Assembly (NCBI GenBank): GCA_914767715.1
Contig: OU612072.1
Location: 13,330,001 to 13,394,000 of the forward strand
Reading direction: 5' to 3'
Source of the DNA: Membranipora membranacea
Lineage: Eukaryota; Bryozoa; Gymnolaemata; Cheilostomatida; Membraniporidae
DNA length: 64,000 bases
Below, in pieces: positions 22,188 through 33,266 of the stretch (the stretch's first letter is position 1; the number at the start of each line of letters is the position of its first letter). The notes below the pieces were generated by a model. That model was not told the origin of the DNA. It worked only from the letters and a program-made list of their open reading frames with translations, and searched no databases. A program made the position numbers and the translations under genes.

Positions 22188-23724
22188 TTATCTCTTTTGG
22201 AGCAAGTATATTCTTTCAAGAATATATTGTGGTGATAGGTTGCCATATATGCGGATGCCATATATCATATGACAAAAGACATACTGGAAATAAAAGTTAC
22301 GAGATGATTTACTATCTAGGAATGCCCTGCATTTCTGGAATAATGCCAAACTTTTGTTTATTTTGGTGCAAATCTGGTCTACATGATCGTCCCATGTCAA
22401 TGAGACATTCAAATTAAAACCAAGGAGTTTGGTATTGGCATTTCGGCTTAGTCTTTTTTGGTTAATTTTTAGATCTAAATCTAGAGATGAGGCTATATGA
22501 GAGGGTTGTACAAGCATATAGTGAGATTGTTTTATGTTTAACAAAGTCCTATTATTCCTACACCAACTTTCTATCAAGTGTAGATCACATAAATCATTAA
22601 GTGTATCAAAGTTGTCAGATTTTGATACGAAAACTGTATCATCAGCGTACGCAAATGCCTTGGAATGTAATGTGTAGGATAAAAGATCATTGACGTATAT
22701 GAGGAATAAACTTGGTGCCAGAATTGAGCCTTGGGGACACCAATGTCTATTGGAAGAATTTTTGAGCTTGTTGTATAGCTACAATTTGTGTCCTATCTGT
22801 CAGGAAATATTTTATGAGTGAGTGCAGTTTGCCCGTTATACCGTATATTGTCAATATTTTCAGAAGAATGTTATGGTCAACGCAGTCAAAAGCTTTTTTG
22901 AAATCCAAAAACATCATAGCAACAAAGTGACCATCTGATCTTGCTGACAAACAGTCAGAAATGAGTTTGTGTAGGGAATCAACACAGGAATAACCTTCTC
23001 TAAATCCGCATTGCAATTTGTGAAGAAGTTTGTTTGTGGTGAGATGTTTTTGAATTTGGGGATTCACATGTTTCTCAAAAATCTTAGATAGCACAGGAAG
23101 TATTGATATAGGGCGGTAATTAGATGGATCTTTGATATCTCCAGCCTTATGAATAGGAATTACTCTTGCGGTTTTCCACTGTGAAGGAAATACACCCTTT
23201 ATTAATGCTCTACTGAACATGTCAGTTACAATGTCGCATATGTAAGGCCATGTTTTCTTCAAAACCTTAACATATATACCGTCATGACCAGTTGCTTTAT
23301 TGTCAGAAATATTTTTTAGACATTTGAAACAAATATCTGGAGTAAAGCGAGTCAATTGAGAAAACGTTTGGGTTGTCACTGGTCTTATCATGTTATATTC
23401 ATGGGAATCAGGGATGTCTTTGGTTATGGATTTTGCAATCGATGTAAAGTGCCTGTTCAATTCATCAGGGGATAAACCTTCAATAATGACCATCGGTGAA
23501 ATTTTAGTTTGATTGATTCCTAAAGCTTCCCAAACAGGTTGGGTGTCATTTTTGTTATTTTTAATTATATCTGAAATAACTGATTTTTTCTTCTTCTTAA
23601 TCAAATTTGTAACATAATTGCGTTGAATTTTGTATTCTTCCCATTTGCCCTCTCTCTTCAATCTATCACGCAAATGCATGTGTGATTTTACCTCATCATC
23701 TAACCATTTTCTTGGTGGTGACAA
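22188..23724 (-). pseudogene. LINE reverse transcriptase, frameshifted
   Basis: The first frame (23724-22747) has the RT fingers and palm: NKATGHDGIYVKVLKK, FPSQWKTARVIPIHKAGD, SNYRPISILPVLSKIFEK, LQCGFREGYSCVDSL and MFLDFKKAFDCVDH, the last including the first catalytic Asp. The next conserved block, GVPQGS, is broken at about 22735-22745: one C is missing in GTCCCCAAGGC, which shifts the frame. The catalytic YADD is intact in the following frame (complement of 22638-22649). The second frame continues to LLQKR, and then a small deletion stops the ORF at 22188. Non-functional copy. Confidence 0.88.
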
Positions 23725-23753
23725 GTGTTTTGATTAATGAACTATAGGTGTCA

Positions 23754-24086
23754 TTAAATCTTGCATACATACAGGTCTACAGTATTCTCACTCAATACAT
23801 CATTAAAGTGACGACCTGAAAAAAGGTCATGTATATTCTGGTTTGTAAATTTGGAACAGTCATTGAATTCAAATGATGTTCTTTTTGCTTTTACCTTTAA
23901 TGTGGAAAATAAAATTTTAATGAACACTAAGTAATGACCACTCATTCCATATTTTATAATACCAATCTCTGACATGTCTGAGGGCAGATTTGTGTATACG
24001 TGATCGATCAGGGTGCTGGATGTTTCTGTAACTCTTGTTGGCTCTGAGATCAATTGACGGAAGGAAAAAGATTTTACAATATTCAA
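23754..24086 (-). pseudogene. LINE endonuclease domain, C-terminal fragment
   Basis: Contains LISEPTRVTETSSTLIDHVY, the well-known block near the end of the apurinic-like endonuclease of jockey/CR1 elements, followed by IIKYGMSGHYLV. In active copies the latter holds the catalytic S-D-H motif; here it reads SGHY, so the Asp is lost. The N-terminal part of the domain is missing. The frame shifts between this piece and the RT. Confidence 0.8.
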
Positions 24087-24227
24087 GCACTTTCTGTTGC
24101 TTCTTTGTTCAAGGATGTTGATGTTAATATCCAGAGGAGACCATCAAAGAAATAATACATTACTCATTTGTTGCTATATTATCAGTTCAATTCGTATCAT
24201 CATGGTAATGATGATCCCTCAAGATTA

Positions 24228-24371
24228 TTATCTGCTTATCCAAAAGTTGCAGTAACAAGACCACAGTTCACATAAACATCTTTGACCGTTCTCACAGTCT
24301 TCATCTCCGTTGCATGCATAGCTGGATCCTGCTAGTAATAGAAGTGCAGTCAGCCAGTAAAGAATATTCAT
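24228..24371 (-). CDS. Small secreted cysteine-rich peptide (47 aa)
   Basis: ATG at 24371-24369, TAA at 24230-24228. Residues 1-19 form a textbook signal peptide (MNILYW, then a TALLLLAG core and a SSYA cleavage site). The 28-residue mature part starts with Cys and has six cysteines at precursor positions 20, 26, 32, 34, 39 and 41 (C-x5-C-x5-C-x-C-x4-C-x-C). It is acidic at first and aromatic towards the C-terminus. The ATG lies three bases after an acceptor (gtttcttgcag, exon edge 24374). An untranslated exon 1 (about 24808-24750) ends at a strong donor (CTG|GTAAGTT), and a TATA box lies at 24832-24839. The cysteine spacing fits no family I know. Secretion is well supported; an antimicrobial, toxin-like or signalling role is open. 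No clear AATAAA was found before the LINE downstream. Confidence 0.72.
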   Translation of the reverse strand: MNILYWLTALLLLAGSSYACNGDEDCENGQRCLCELWSCYCNFWISR

Positions 24372-24749
24372 CTTCTGCAAGAAACAATTTTATTGAGTTG
24401 CTTGGTTGTTATACAAGCAAACACGAACATTTTAAGTTGCAATGTTGAGACGAATGCTTGCAAAAATCTAGACACAAGCTATATTAAATAGTGGTAAAGC
24501 GCTATTAGGGATCGAAACACTTGCTATATGATGTGAGCAAACCATGAACTGATTTCTATTACGACATCGTTTTCTCTTAGTAAGATTAAGGATTTAACGC
24601 CCAGAATATATCTTTCAGAATGAAGAAGCCAAATTAAAAGACACCAAGTGAGGATTTGGTAAGAATTAGAATATTTAGAATAAATGAACAAGAGAGAAGT
24701 ACTTGAATTTAATTTCCAAAAAGATCACAGGAACGAGATTTTAACTTAC

Positions 24750-24808
24750 CAGATTCTGTAATTTTTGCAATAAGCAGAAGTACAAAGTCGGAGATGTGCT
24801 TTGGTAAT
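24750..24808 (-). other. 5' UTR exon of the 47-aa peptide gene
   Basis: The exon ends at CTG|GTAAGTT. It is followed by an intron of about 375 bp to the acceptor at 24375. The 5' edge is estimated. Confidence 0.5.
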
Positions 24809-24831
24809 GAAATACTAAACAGGATAGGTGA

Positions 24832-24839
24832 CTTTTATA
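24832..24839 (-). promoter_or_regulatory. TATA box of the 47-aa peptide gene
   Basis: TATAAAAG on the minus strand, about 80 bp before the donor at 24749. With the expected start about 30 bp downstream, the first exon is about 55-60 bp and non-coding. This is the same layout as in the inverted-duplication peptide genes. Confidence 0.65.
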
Positions 24840-24930
24840 TGACATTAGTATTCATTTACTGACTTGGGAATGTGATTTTGATTAATGGTATAGATGTCAT
24901 TTCACAAAAAAGTTAACCTTCTTATGTATA

Positions 24931-25106
24931 TATTTATCTCAATAATTGTCTTATGACACTTTACTAGGCAACAAACAACTGATTGAGAACCAGAAAAGAT
25001 TTGTATCTAAATTTCTGATGTCACTAACAGGAGCCTATTTTGTCATTTTTGATTTGTCATGTAAAGCATATTTATCTCAATAATTGTGTTATGACACTTT
25101 ATTACG
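24931..25106. repeat. Direct repeat upstream of the 47-aa peptide gene
   Basis: The word tatttatctcaataattgt plus ttatgacacttta occurs at about 24931 and again at about 25070 with one mismatch, 139 bp apart. It lies about 100-270 bp upstream of the TATA box. It could be a duplicated regulatory segment or a repeat relic. Confidence 0.6.
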
Positions 25107-26771
25107 GACAATTAAAGGTGTAACATCTTGATACATCTGCTATTAATTGCCACTGTGCAAAACCAGTTCCCATTCAATGATTATACACTGGGCATCAGTC
25201 TGAATAATCATGTTTATACCTTCATTATTCAACTTTATACAATTATTATACCACATTCCTGGCAAAATTATGCAACTATAATTACTCAATGTATGGTATA
25301 AGTAGACAACTTATTCAATTCAATTGTAATTATACAATGTAGGTATAACTTCATCTATTTATACAATCATTATCCTGCTTGGAATATGCTCTGAATAGGA
25401 ACCGATTTTGCACGGTGTGCAGTGACTGAGTTATTTCTGACATTATTATTATCAAACTGACGATTTAAGGGTATATCTATCAATCAGGTTGCTCCACATC
25501 TGATGCTACTAACTCTACATGACATGCGTCAAATACCATCAAACACCATATATTATGTCTGAGACAGGATTAGAATTGGACCACAGTTGAAATGACCTAC
25601 ATATTGCGGTTGGGACACGCGAAAGCATTATTCAAAGGAAAGCGGAAAGTGTCTGATATAAAAAAAAACAGAAAACATGATTCTTATGCGCAATATTTTG
25701 ATTAATCTGCTTTTAACTGAAAAGTTATTTTTAACCGGGCGGGCACCGGTAGAATCTTACTGAATTGAATCAGAGTCACCACCTTTCTAGTGATATGACG
25801 CACCCAGTAAAGTTTTAATTTCGTGTCAAGATCATTGGAGATTAACATATTCATTACCATGTTGGTCCAGATCTATCACTACAGATTTTGTTGGCGACGC
25901 ACAAGGACTTATTTGTAAGAGTTATCCTCCCAAATAACAATGTAGTCCATGCCATTCATTGTCAGGATTTATAAAGCAGTATTGATACAGGATAACAATA
26001 CCTTCAAAACTTCAATACTTCAAACAATGGCAACTCGAATTGTATAACTGGTGATATTTATATTCATTAGGAACCAACACAAGCTAAGATTGCACAGCAG
26101 TAATGTCGAGATGACAAGATCTGTTTTGCCTCAGAATTGCAATTATTGAGACCGAGTGTTAAATTTGGACGTTCTTTTTTGGTTTGAATTTTCCCAACCA
26201 AGTGATCATTTTGTCATGTTATTCTATTTATTCAGACAAACTGAAAATAGGAAATTGAGGGAATTGAAAGGAATGGCTTGACTAGTAATCATTGATTACG
26301 TCTGGTAGCTGACCCCGTATTTTAGGACTGTTTTCAGACGCAGCACAACACAAGTTTGAAGGCTAACTGCTTCTTTATTGATATGATGATGCTGATAAAA
26401 ACTGTATTAAAGTAATGCATAAAATAATAATGAAACGATATCAGATTAGAGAATGTTATTTATAGTAATTACATCAAACACAGTAATTCAGATATGCATA
26501 AAAATGACAAAATAAAATATAATCAAAATCGGTGGAATTAACAGGAACAAACCTCTTTGGGCTTCGTACGGAGCTGCTAATAAGTAACTGAATTGAAGAA
26601 GATTAAAGCTGAACCGCTTAATAAAGAACCAACTGTAATGTTTTGGCAGACTAAATTGTGCCGAGGGTATCTTATGACTGAAGTTAAAGTGGCAGCATGT
26701 CGTGCCAAGTGAGTAACGTGTTAACTGGTGTCGATAGTTTGAGGCAGCATATTTATATGTGAGGTCTTTTT
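25107..26771. other. No gene seen; ATTATAC/TATACAAT-rich stretch
   Basis: At 25200-25375 there are repeated, partly inverted words such as tttatacaattattatac and ggtataactt, like a decayed MITE. The rest shows no recognisable gene. Confidence 0.4.
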
Positions 26772-27170
26772 TGTTACTGTTACCAGGTTTGAATCATAGA
26801 AAAATATTGAGGAACATATTGTAAAATTGAACATGATTGTGTCTCACTCCGAGGGGCCGGAATAAATAAAGCCTGTGGGCCGAGGCAAAACCATCAAGAG
26901 TAAGGCACGCCACAGTACTCATCCATCCACAACTGTGCTACAGTTCAAAGTCAACGTCCACGAAAGAGCGAACGAGGCCAACAGCGGATTAATTGATGAC
27001 AACTAATTGTTATGAAAACATGAAGTGTTTGCTAAAATAAGACAGGTGAATCATGATGTTGTATTGCGATTTAAGGCTCTGATTAATCATGACCCCGTAT
27101 TAATTATCATTGCCCCTGCTCTGATTATCATGACCACGATTAATCATCAGAAGAATTTGTGACATTTACA
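26772..27170 (-). repeat. Candidate 3' LTR of the BEL/Pao element
   Basis: On the minus strand the integrase frame ends at 27277. About 100 bp later a polypurine tract ATTGGGGGAG (27171-27180) is directly followed by TGTAAATG, a typical LTR start. A matching CA end could lie at 26772 (TGTTAC on the plus strand), giving about 399 bp. No second copy is visible upstream of gag, so the boundaries are provisional. Confidence 0.35.
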
Positions 27171-27276
27171 CTCCCCCAATTAATTCAAAGCTGGTAGCGT
27201 GGAATTAAAACCAAACTATCGATAATGATAATGATATGATGAGTACTATAATTTGTAGCATAATTATTATGGATGC

Positions 27277-28272
27277 TTAATTTTCCACTGGTCTATATAG
27301 CAGCACCAGTTTGTGTATTGATCGATCATAACTTTCCAGATCGAAAATACGTTTGCCCTTGTTGTTTAGTTTGTTTGCATCGCCAACTTGAACGGTAACT
27401 TTTCTGGTGAGGCCATCTTTGCTTGGATTGATAGCAGTGACTCTAGCTACTGTCCACTGAATTCTACTGAGAGTCGTTCCTTTGATAATAACTATGTCCC
27501 CTATTTGCAAAGGTTGCATTTTCGATGTCCATGCAGGAAGGCATTGGAGGTTTGAAATATAAAGATTTCTCCACTTTGACCAAAACTCATTAGCTAAGCT
27601 GTGCACTACGCGCCACTGTTTTCTTGAATAAGTGTCATCCTTATCAAATTCACCTGGTGGTGGTAGAAAAACATCTGACTTCATTTTTAATAACTGGTTA
27701 GGGGTCAATAGAGCGGATTCATCATTATCGAGAGCAGAAAGGGGTCTGCAGTTGACTATGCCCATCACTTCATACAATACAGTTCTGAGACTTGAAGAGT
27801 CTAGGCGATTACTGTTGGAGGATAAAATATTTTTCAACACAGACCTTACAGTACGGATCTGGCTTTCCCATACTCCCCCCATGTGGCTGGAATAGGGTGT
27901 GTTGAATTCCCAATCAAAGTTATTTGATTTTGAGAATTTAATGAGTTCGTTTGAAGCACCGATAAAGTTTGTGCCTCTATCAGAATATAGCTTTCTTATA
28001 GGGCAGCGAATAGCAATAAAGCACCTAAGAGCGTTGATAAATGAACATGTGGTAATATCACTTATAAGTTCCAAGTGTACAGCTATGGAAGCTAAGCAAG
28101 TGAATATTACACTGTATCTTTTCACTTCACGTCTGTTTTCTTTAACAAGAAATGGTCCAAAACAATCACTGCCGACATACGTATATGGCGGTGTTGGGGT
28201 TACCCGCTCTTTTGGTAATGGGGGCCATTTGTTGCGTTTCAAGTTTTCCTCTTGATTTGCGGCATTTGACAC
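27277..28272 (-). pseudogene. BEL/Pao integrase core and C-terminal domain
   Basis: This is the longest intact piece of the element (331 codons). It has the catalytic D,D,E: Asp in YVGSDCFGPF, Asp in YSDRGTNFIG and Glu in HMGGVWESQIR. The C-terminal domain found in Pao integrases follows (FWSKWRNLYISNLQ, LQIGDIVIIKG, W-x-V-A-R, DGLTRKVTVQVG). The ORF is out of frame with the preceding zinc-binding part (shift near 28220). Confidence 0.92.
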
Positions 28273-29012
28273 ATGAATGTATCAGTGAGGCGGTCATCTT
28301 GTTTACTCCTATCATGTGATACCCACATGAACGTACTTGAGCTAGTGTCATACCTCTGCCTTGGTGTTGGGCGTTAGAGTGACATTGATCGTTCACAAGC
28401 TTACTTAGTTGAAAGGATTTAGGCAGGATAATTGGATGCTTTTCATCATAGCGTAAATCTGACTGCGCTAGTCTGCCTCCTACACGTAAGATGCCCTTTG
28501 GGTCGATGAATGGATTAAGCTTACAAAGTTTGCTGCCTTTTGGTAGACTGAGGTTTCTGATCAGCAGACTAAGTTCATCAGAAAAGAATTCAGTTTGAGT
28601 CATTTTAATCATATCATGTAGGGCCAGCTGAGTTTTTTCAACATAAGACAGTCAGGTGTTCCATGTATCTTGCAAATAGTGGCTTGTAATAAGGCAATGC
28701 CTGTTGTAGCCGATTTGAGGCTTGATAATTTGTTGAGCTTGTCAGACATAGAGAATTCGAGGTTTTATGAATAGCATGAGAAGTAGCTTTGACTTCAGGG
28801 TCTGCGGAATCAATTTTATAATTGTGGTTTACAATCATATCAGAAATGTCGGGGTTCCACAGAACTGCATTGCCATTAAACCAAGAAGTTTTGACAAGAT
28901 TGCTGATACTACTGCCTCTTGAGGCGATGTCACTGGGGTTTAGATTACCTGCTATGTGATGCCATTGTTCTGCATTTGTGAGATCATGAATTTGTTGAAT
29001 TCTGTTGGCCAC
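28166..29012 (-). pseudogene. BEL/Pao RNase H end and integrase zinc-binding domain
   Basis: 29012-28638 carries the end of RNase H (HHIAGNLNPSDIASRGSS) and the linker (SWFNGNAVLWNPD). A frame change near 28630 leads to 28612-28166, which has LNPFIDPKGILRVGGRLAQS, HPIILPKSFQLSKLV and the HHCC-type zinc site in CHSNAQHQGRGMTLAQVRSC with HSCVKCRKSRGK. Confidence 0.85.
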
Positions 29013-30959
29013 ATATTGGTGATACCTAGAGGTGGTGTTTTGAATGTAGCCTAGTACTATTTCGGAATCAGTCCAGAATGTTTCACTATCGATTTTATCG
29101 AAGGCTAGATCAGCTTTTATGTTTTCGGCTAGTTTACTCGATAGAACAGCAGCTTGTAGCTCAGTGCGTGGAATAGTTACAGCTTTATCAATGGGCAGGA
29201 CTCTGGATTTTCAAGCTAGTAATGTGACATGCACTTGACCATCAGTATTTGTGGATCGTAAATAAGAGCATTGAGCATAGCCGTGCTGGCTTGCGTCACA
29301 GAAATGATGAAGTTCTTTGCAAACTACTGTACCGAAATTTGCAGGGTAGAGACAGCGAGGTATAGATATTTTGTCTAATTCAGCGAGGCCGGACTCCCAA
29401 GATTCCTACCTATCTATGAGTTCTTTGCTTAATGGGTCGTCCCAATTGTATCCTCCTTTGCATACGTCTTGTAATATGCGCTTACCCTCAAACACAAATG
29501 GGGAAAGAAACCCTAGGGGATTAAATACTGAAGCTACTTTAGAGAGTATTTTGCGCCATGTGACAGGCTCTGTTTGGCTGACGATTTCATTGCGAATTTG
29601 AATGTGTCCGATTCGGTACACCACTTTACCCCTAAGGCGCGTTCTCCTGGAAGTGGGTTGCTTGCGTTGGATATGTCTAGATCTTTGAGTGTGTCAGACC
29701 TTTCAATGTCCGGTATTGATGCTAATATTTCTTTGCTGTTGCTAATGAACTTGTGAAGACGAACATTGCCTCTTTTACAGATTTCTACAGCTTGGTTTAT
29801 GACCTTCATCATTTCGGGAGAGTCGTCACCATATAGTAAACCATCATCCATGTACAGATTTTCTTGCAGAAACTTTTTTGCTAGTACGCTGTATTTGTCA
29901 TAGGGGTCATGTTGCTCAGAAGCTAGGTAGTGTAGGCCAAAATTAGCACAGCCTGGGCTTGATTTGGCACCGAATAGGTGAACTGTCATGCGGTACTATC
30001 AAAACTATCAAACTTTGTTATCAGCAAACCACAAAAATCTGAGATAGTCTCTATCACTTTCATTCACTTTGAACATATGAAACATACGCTGGATGTCACA
30101 CATAACAGCATTTTGACCTTTACGAAATCTATGTAGAACACCCACAAGTCTATTCATGAGGTCAGGGCCTTGAAGCAAGAAGTCATTAAGGCATACACCC
30201 TGGAATTTGGCAAAAATGTCAAATACTACACGTAGAGATAGTTTCTGGTTGTGATAAACTGCGAAATGTGGAATATAATTTACACCTGAGGAATATTCAT
30301 CATGTGGGACAAGTTCACATTCACCGTTGTTTATCGGCTTACTCATGAAATCCAAATACTCAGCTTTCTGTTTAGGATTCTTTTCCAGCTTAGTTTTTAG
30401 TAGATTGAGCCATTTTAGAGCTAAAGACCTGTTGCTAGGCAGGTTGAGTTTTGAGCGAAATGGTAGAGGCATTTTATAGAACCCATCATCGGTTTGGGAT
30501 AAATTATCTTGTAGTTTAGATAAGTACATCTTGTCCTCTAGAGAGAAAGGGTTTTGTTTGTTTGCTATTCGGTTCTCACGAAAGTCTTTTTGTAGAATAT
30601 TGAGGACATGTGCAGGGTTTATTGGTTTCGAAAAACATGCGAATGTCACAAGCACTTTTATCGGTGGTAGAGTTTAGCATGTTTGTGTATCTAACGACAC
30701 TTTGATCACTAGACAGATCGGTTGAACCTACAATAGCCCATCCTAGTGGAGTTTGTACTGCAAAAGGATCTGTAGTGTTGGGACCTGCGATTGTTTTGAG
30801 TGGCATGATTGTGTGGGAGTTGTCATACCCTATTAGCATGCCATCTGGGCAGTTTTGATACTCAGCAATCTCATGAGCGATACTATGCAATTGATTCCGA
30901 GCGGCCGCGGATTCTTTGGTTGGTATGTGGGTAGCATTGAGGGGTATATCAGGTACAGT
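29000..30959 (-). pseudogene. BEL/Pao reverse transcriptase and RNase H, broken
   Basis: The linker (30890-30576: PDGMLIGYDNSHTIMPLK, TPLGWAIVGS) runs into the RT after a frame change near 30610. RT blocks seen are YIPHFAVYHNQKLSLRVVFD, QGPDLMNRLVGVLHRFR, MCDIQRMFHMFKV (first catalytic Asp), then YRMTVHLFGAKSSPGCANFG and LYMDDGLLYGDD with the catalytic YMDD. Stops at about 29996-30007 come from a short tandem TTTGATAG duplication inside the palm. After a frame change near 29580, SKVASVFNPLGFLSPFVF follows. RNase H (29400-29000) shows FCDASQHGYAQC and WTDSEIVLGYI, with TAG near 29403 and TGA at 29211-29213. Confidence 0.88.
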
Positions 30960-32976
30960 TTAAACTTCACTCAGAGGAATTTTTTCGTCTGTTGAATATC
31001 CTTTTACATTAAGCGATTGAAACACTCTAGATTGCTTAGCATCCTTATTTGCAGAATTTGCAGTGTTGAATTTCAGATTGACTACTGCATCATGGGGGAT
31101 ACTTAGCATGTCGGCGACAAGATTGCTTATATAAGTGGTGTCACTCATGTTGTCAAGCAGGAGGTAAACTAGAATTTCTTGATTTGGTCTTTTCGGGTGG
31201 GGAAGCCAGACTGGGACGATATTCAATTTGAGACCTTTTCTGTCACTAGATGTTGTTTGGGTGTTTGCAGATTTTTTAGCTATATCATAATTAGATGACT
31301 GAGGGGGTTGAGAAAATAATTTGCAGTTTGGTTGGCACCACCAAATTATACAGATATTACTAGGAGTTGTTGCTTGCTTGGAGCTAGTTGTGTTCCTAAC
31401 TGAAGCTACAGGTTTAGGGGCACTGATGATCTGTTCATGCCTTGAGGTCGGATGCTTTCTGCCACAATCTTTTACTTTACAAGCGTATGGGTTCGGACAA
31501 TTGGTTGACATGTGGCCAGTCTCTAAGCATTTCCAGCACAGTTTGTGCTCCATAATGAATAACCTTTGCTTTTCTGCATCCCATTTTGAGAACGTGTCTC
31601 TACACCTACTTAAGCTATGACCTTCTATGTTGCAGCATAAGCAGAAATATGGGATCTGAGGTTTGGACGCGCAAAATGAATTTCGATTGCTACCACTTTG
31701 ATACTTGTTCTCAGCTGGTCTGTTAGATTTTTGAGATGGTGTGGTCGAGCTGGACTGGTTATTTGCTGGGGTTCTAGCCATACCTTGAACAACTGGATCA
31801 TTTTGTATGTCTGCATGGTGCTTGACAAGCCTAAGAAAACCACTGAATTGAGGGTAATTGCCACAGTTTTGTCTGTGCTTCACAATTTTTTCTTTCCATT
31901 TGTTAGCCAGATAATCGGGAAGTTTTTGACACAGGTTGACATTGGTATGTGGATCATTCAGAACAGATAGTTCATGTACAGACTGCATTGCGGATTGACA
32001 CTGGTTCAAGAAATCTGAGAATTTACTCAATGATGATGCGTCATGGGGTATGATTCGTTGGAAGCTGTCCAACTTGCTACGGAAGGCTTCAGAAATGGCA
32101 TTATGTTGAACCAAAATGCTCTTCAAGAATTTTTAGAGCATCATGGTAGACATTTGTAGTTTGAAGCAGCGTAAAGCTGCTAATTGAGTCTGAGGCGGGA
32201 TTCCCTACATATTTTAGCAGATAGTGGATTTTATGCTCATCCTGTATAGCTAACTGTGACATATAGGCCATAAAGGCTCCTTTCCAGACAGGAAACTCAG
32301 GCGGATTACCTCTGAAAACATGTTGCTCAGGCAAGGGTGCCTTAAGGTTGTTTAGAGCTTTAGCTAGAGTTTCAGAGAGTGGTTGCATGTCGCACTGTTT
32401 ATTTCGATCAGAGTCAACTGGTACTAATTTTAGTCTTTCTACTTGGACTGGATTATTTGCGCTAGGCAGAGAGTAAACTGAGCGTGGTTTAGGGGTTGGT
32501 CTCATGTGAGATGGATTAGAATCGTGCTGATGTGAGAATTGTGATATTGGTGAATATCTTGGTCTAGATCTGTTTTCTAGTTAATGTGCTATATCTTCAC
32601 GATCATCCAGACAGTAATTTTCTAAAACCTCCCATTTTGCTCTAATTTTTTGTTGTTTGGCCTGTAAGTCTATTGTTTCTAACTCAAGCTGTGCTCTGGC
32701 CATTTGACTTTCTATATCCTTTTGCCATGCTAGAATTTCAACTTGCTTTTGATTGCGTTCTATTTCTATTGCGGCATGGGCAGCATCTAATTGTTCAGCT
32801 GCTCTTTGCTGGTCAAGAGTACTATAATTGCTCTGGTGCGGTGAATTTCTATCAAAATCTCTGCTACGACATGATGCATAACTTCTAGTGTAAATACCAC
32901 TATGATTTTCATCGGAATAAATGATATTGGCATGCTGCCTACGCGGGGCTGAAATTGGAAGGTTATTGAGGTCCAT
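30960..32976 (-). pseudogene. BEL/Pao gag and protease, broken
   Basis: The start (32976-32581) has a Gln/Glu/Ala-rich coiled coil (RAAEQLDAAHAAIEIERNQK) and a TAA at 32581-32583. The same frame continues at 32505-32101 with the capsid-like part (LPEQHVFRGNPPEFPVWKGA). A frame change near 32110 leads to 32126-30960. There two zinc knuckles follow each other (CLCCNIEGHSLSRC and CWKCLETGHMSTNC, both C-x2-C-x4-H-x4-C). The aspartic protease motif follows as LLLDNMSDTTYIS; the Gly of the usual D-[ST/N]-G active site is replaced by Met. A TAA at 30960-30962 interrupts the Pao protease-RT linker. Confidence 0.85.
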
Positions 32977-33247
32977 TGCGCTAATAATAGCTCAAATGAA
33001 ATTTAAATGTACTTATGTTATGATAACATATCGCATCAACCCAACCTAATTTGCTCGTCGTCATCTAACATAGATATTTGAAGCTGAAATGACGTCGATC
33101 ATTGTATTCTGACGTTGATAAAAGTCACAAGAATAGATATTTTTATGACATTTAATGTAATAATTTTCAATTGGTTTGACTAGCCCTTGAATTTTAATTT
33201 GAATAAATAATAGAATATAATGAAAAATGACTGCTTCTTCCATGACA

Positions 33248-33266
33248 CTTCGTCCCTGACACCAAA
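33248..33266 (-). other. Candidate primer binding site
   Basis: TTTGGTGTCAGGGACGAAG on the minus strand. The TGG start is required for pairing with the CCA end of a tRNA, and BEL/Pao leaders often begin in this way. It lies about 270 bp upstream of the gag ATG. The adjoining upstream sequence does not match the candidate 3' LTR. Confidence 0.4.

Larger units (their letters stand above)
21745..24110 (-). mobile_element. LINE (jockey/CR1-like), 5'-truncated and frame-broken
   Basis: Reading on the minus strand: the end of the endonuclease domain (24086-23754), the reverse transcriptase (23724-22188), a decayed C-terminal region and 3' UTR, and a tail of AATAAAAGTATATAAT near 21770-21750. It belongs to the same clade as the fragment at 20905-21745 (shared FCHMIYGIRIYGN against YCHLIYGIHIIGN), but the two are clearly different lineages. 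The two 3' tails abut within about 30 bp. Confidence 0.85.
26772..33266 (-). mobile_element. BEL/Pao LTR retrotransposon, decayed
   Basis: The order on the minus strand is primer-binding-site-like sequence (about 33266-33248), gag with coiled coil and two CCHC knuckles, protease, reverse transcriptase, RNase H, zinc-binding and core integrase, C-terminal domain, then polypurine tract. This order and the Pao-type RT and integrase motifs identify the BEL/Pao superfamily. At least five frame changes and several in-frame stops make it inactive. A matching 5' LTR was not seen beyond 33266, so the element is truncated or rearranged at that end. Confidence 0.9.
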
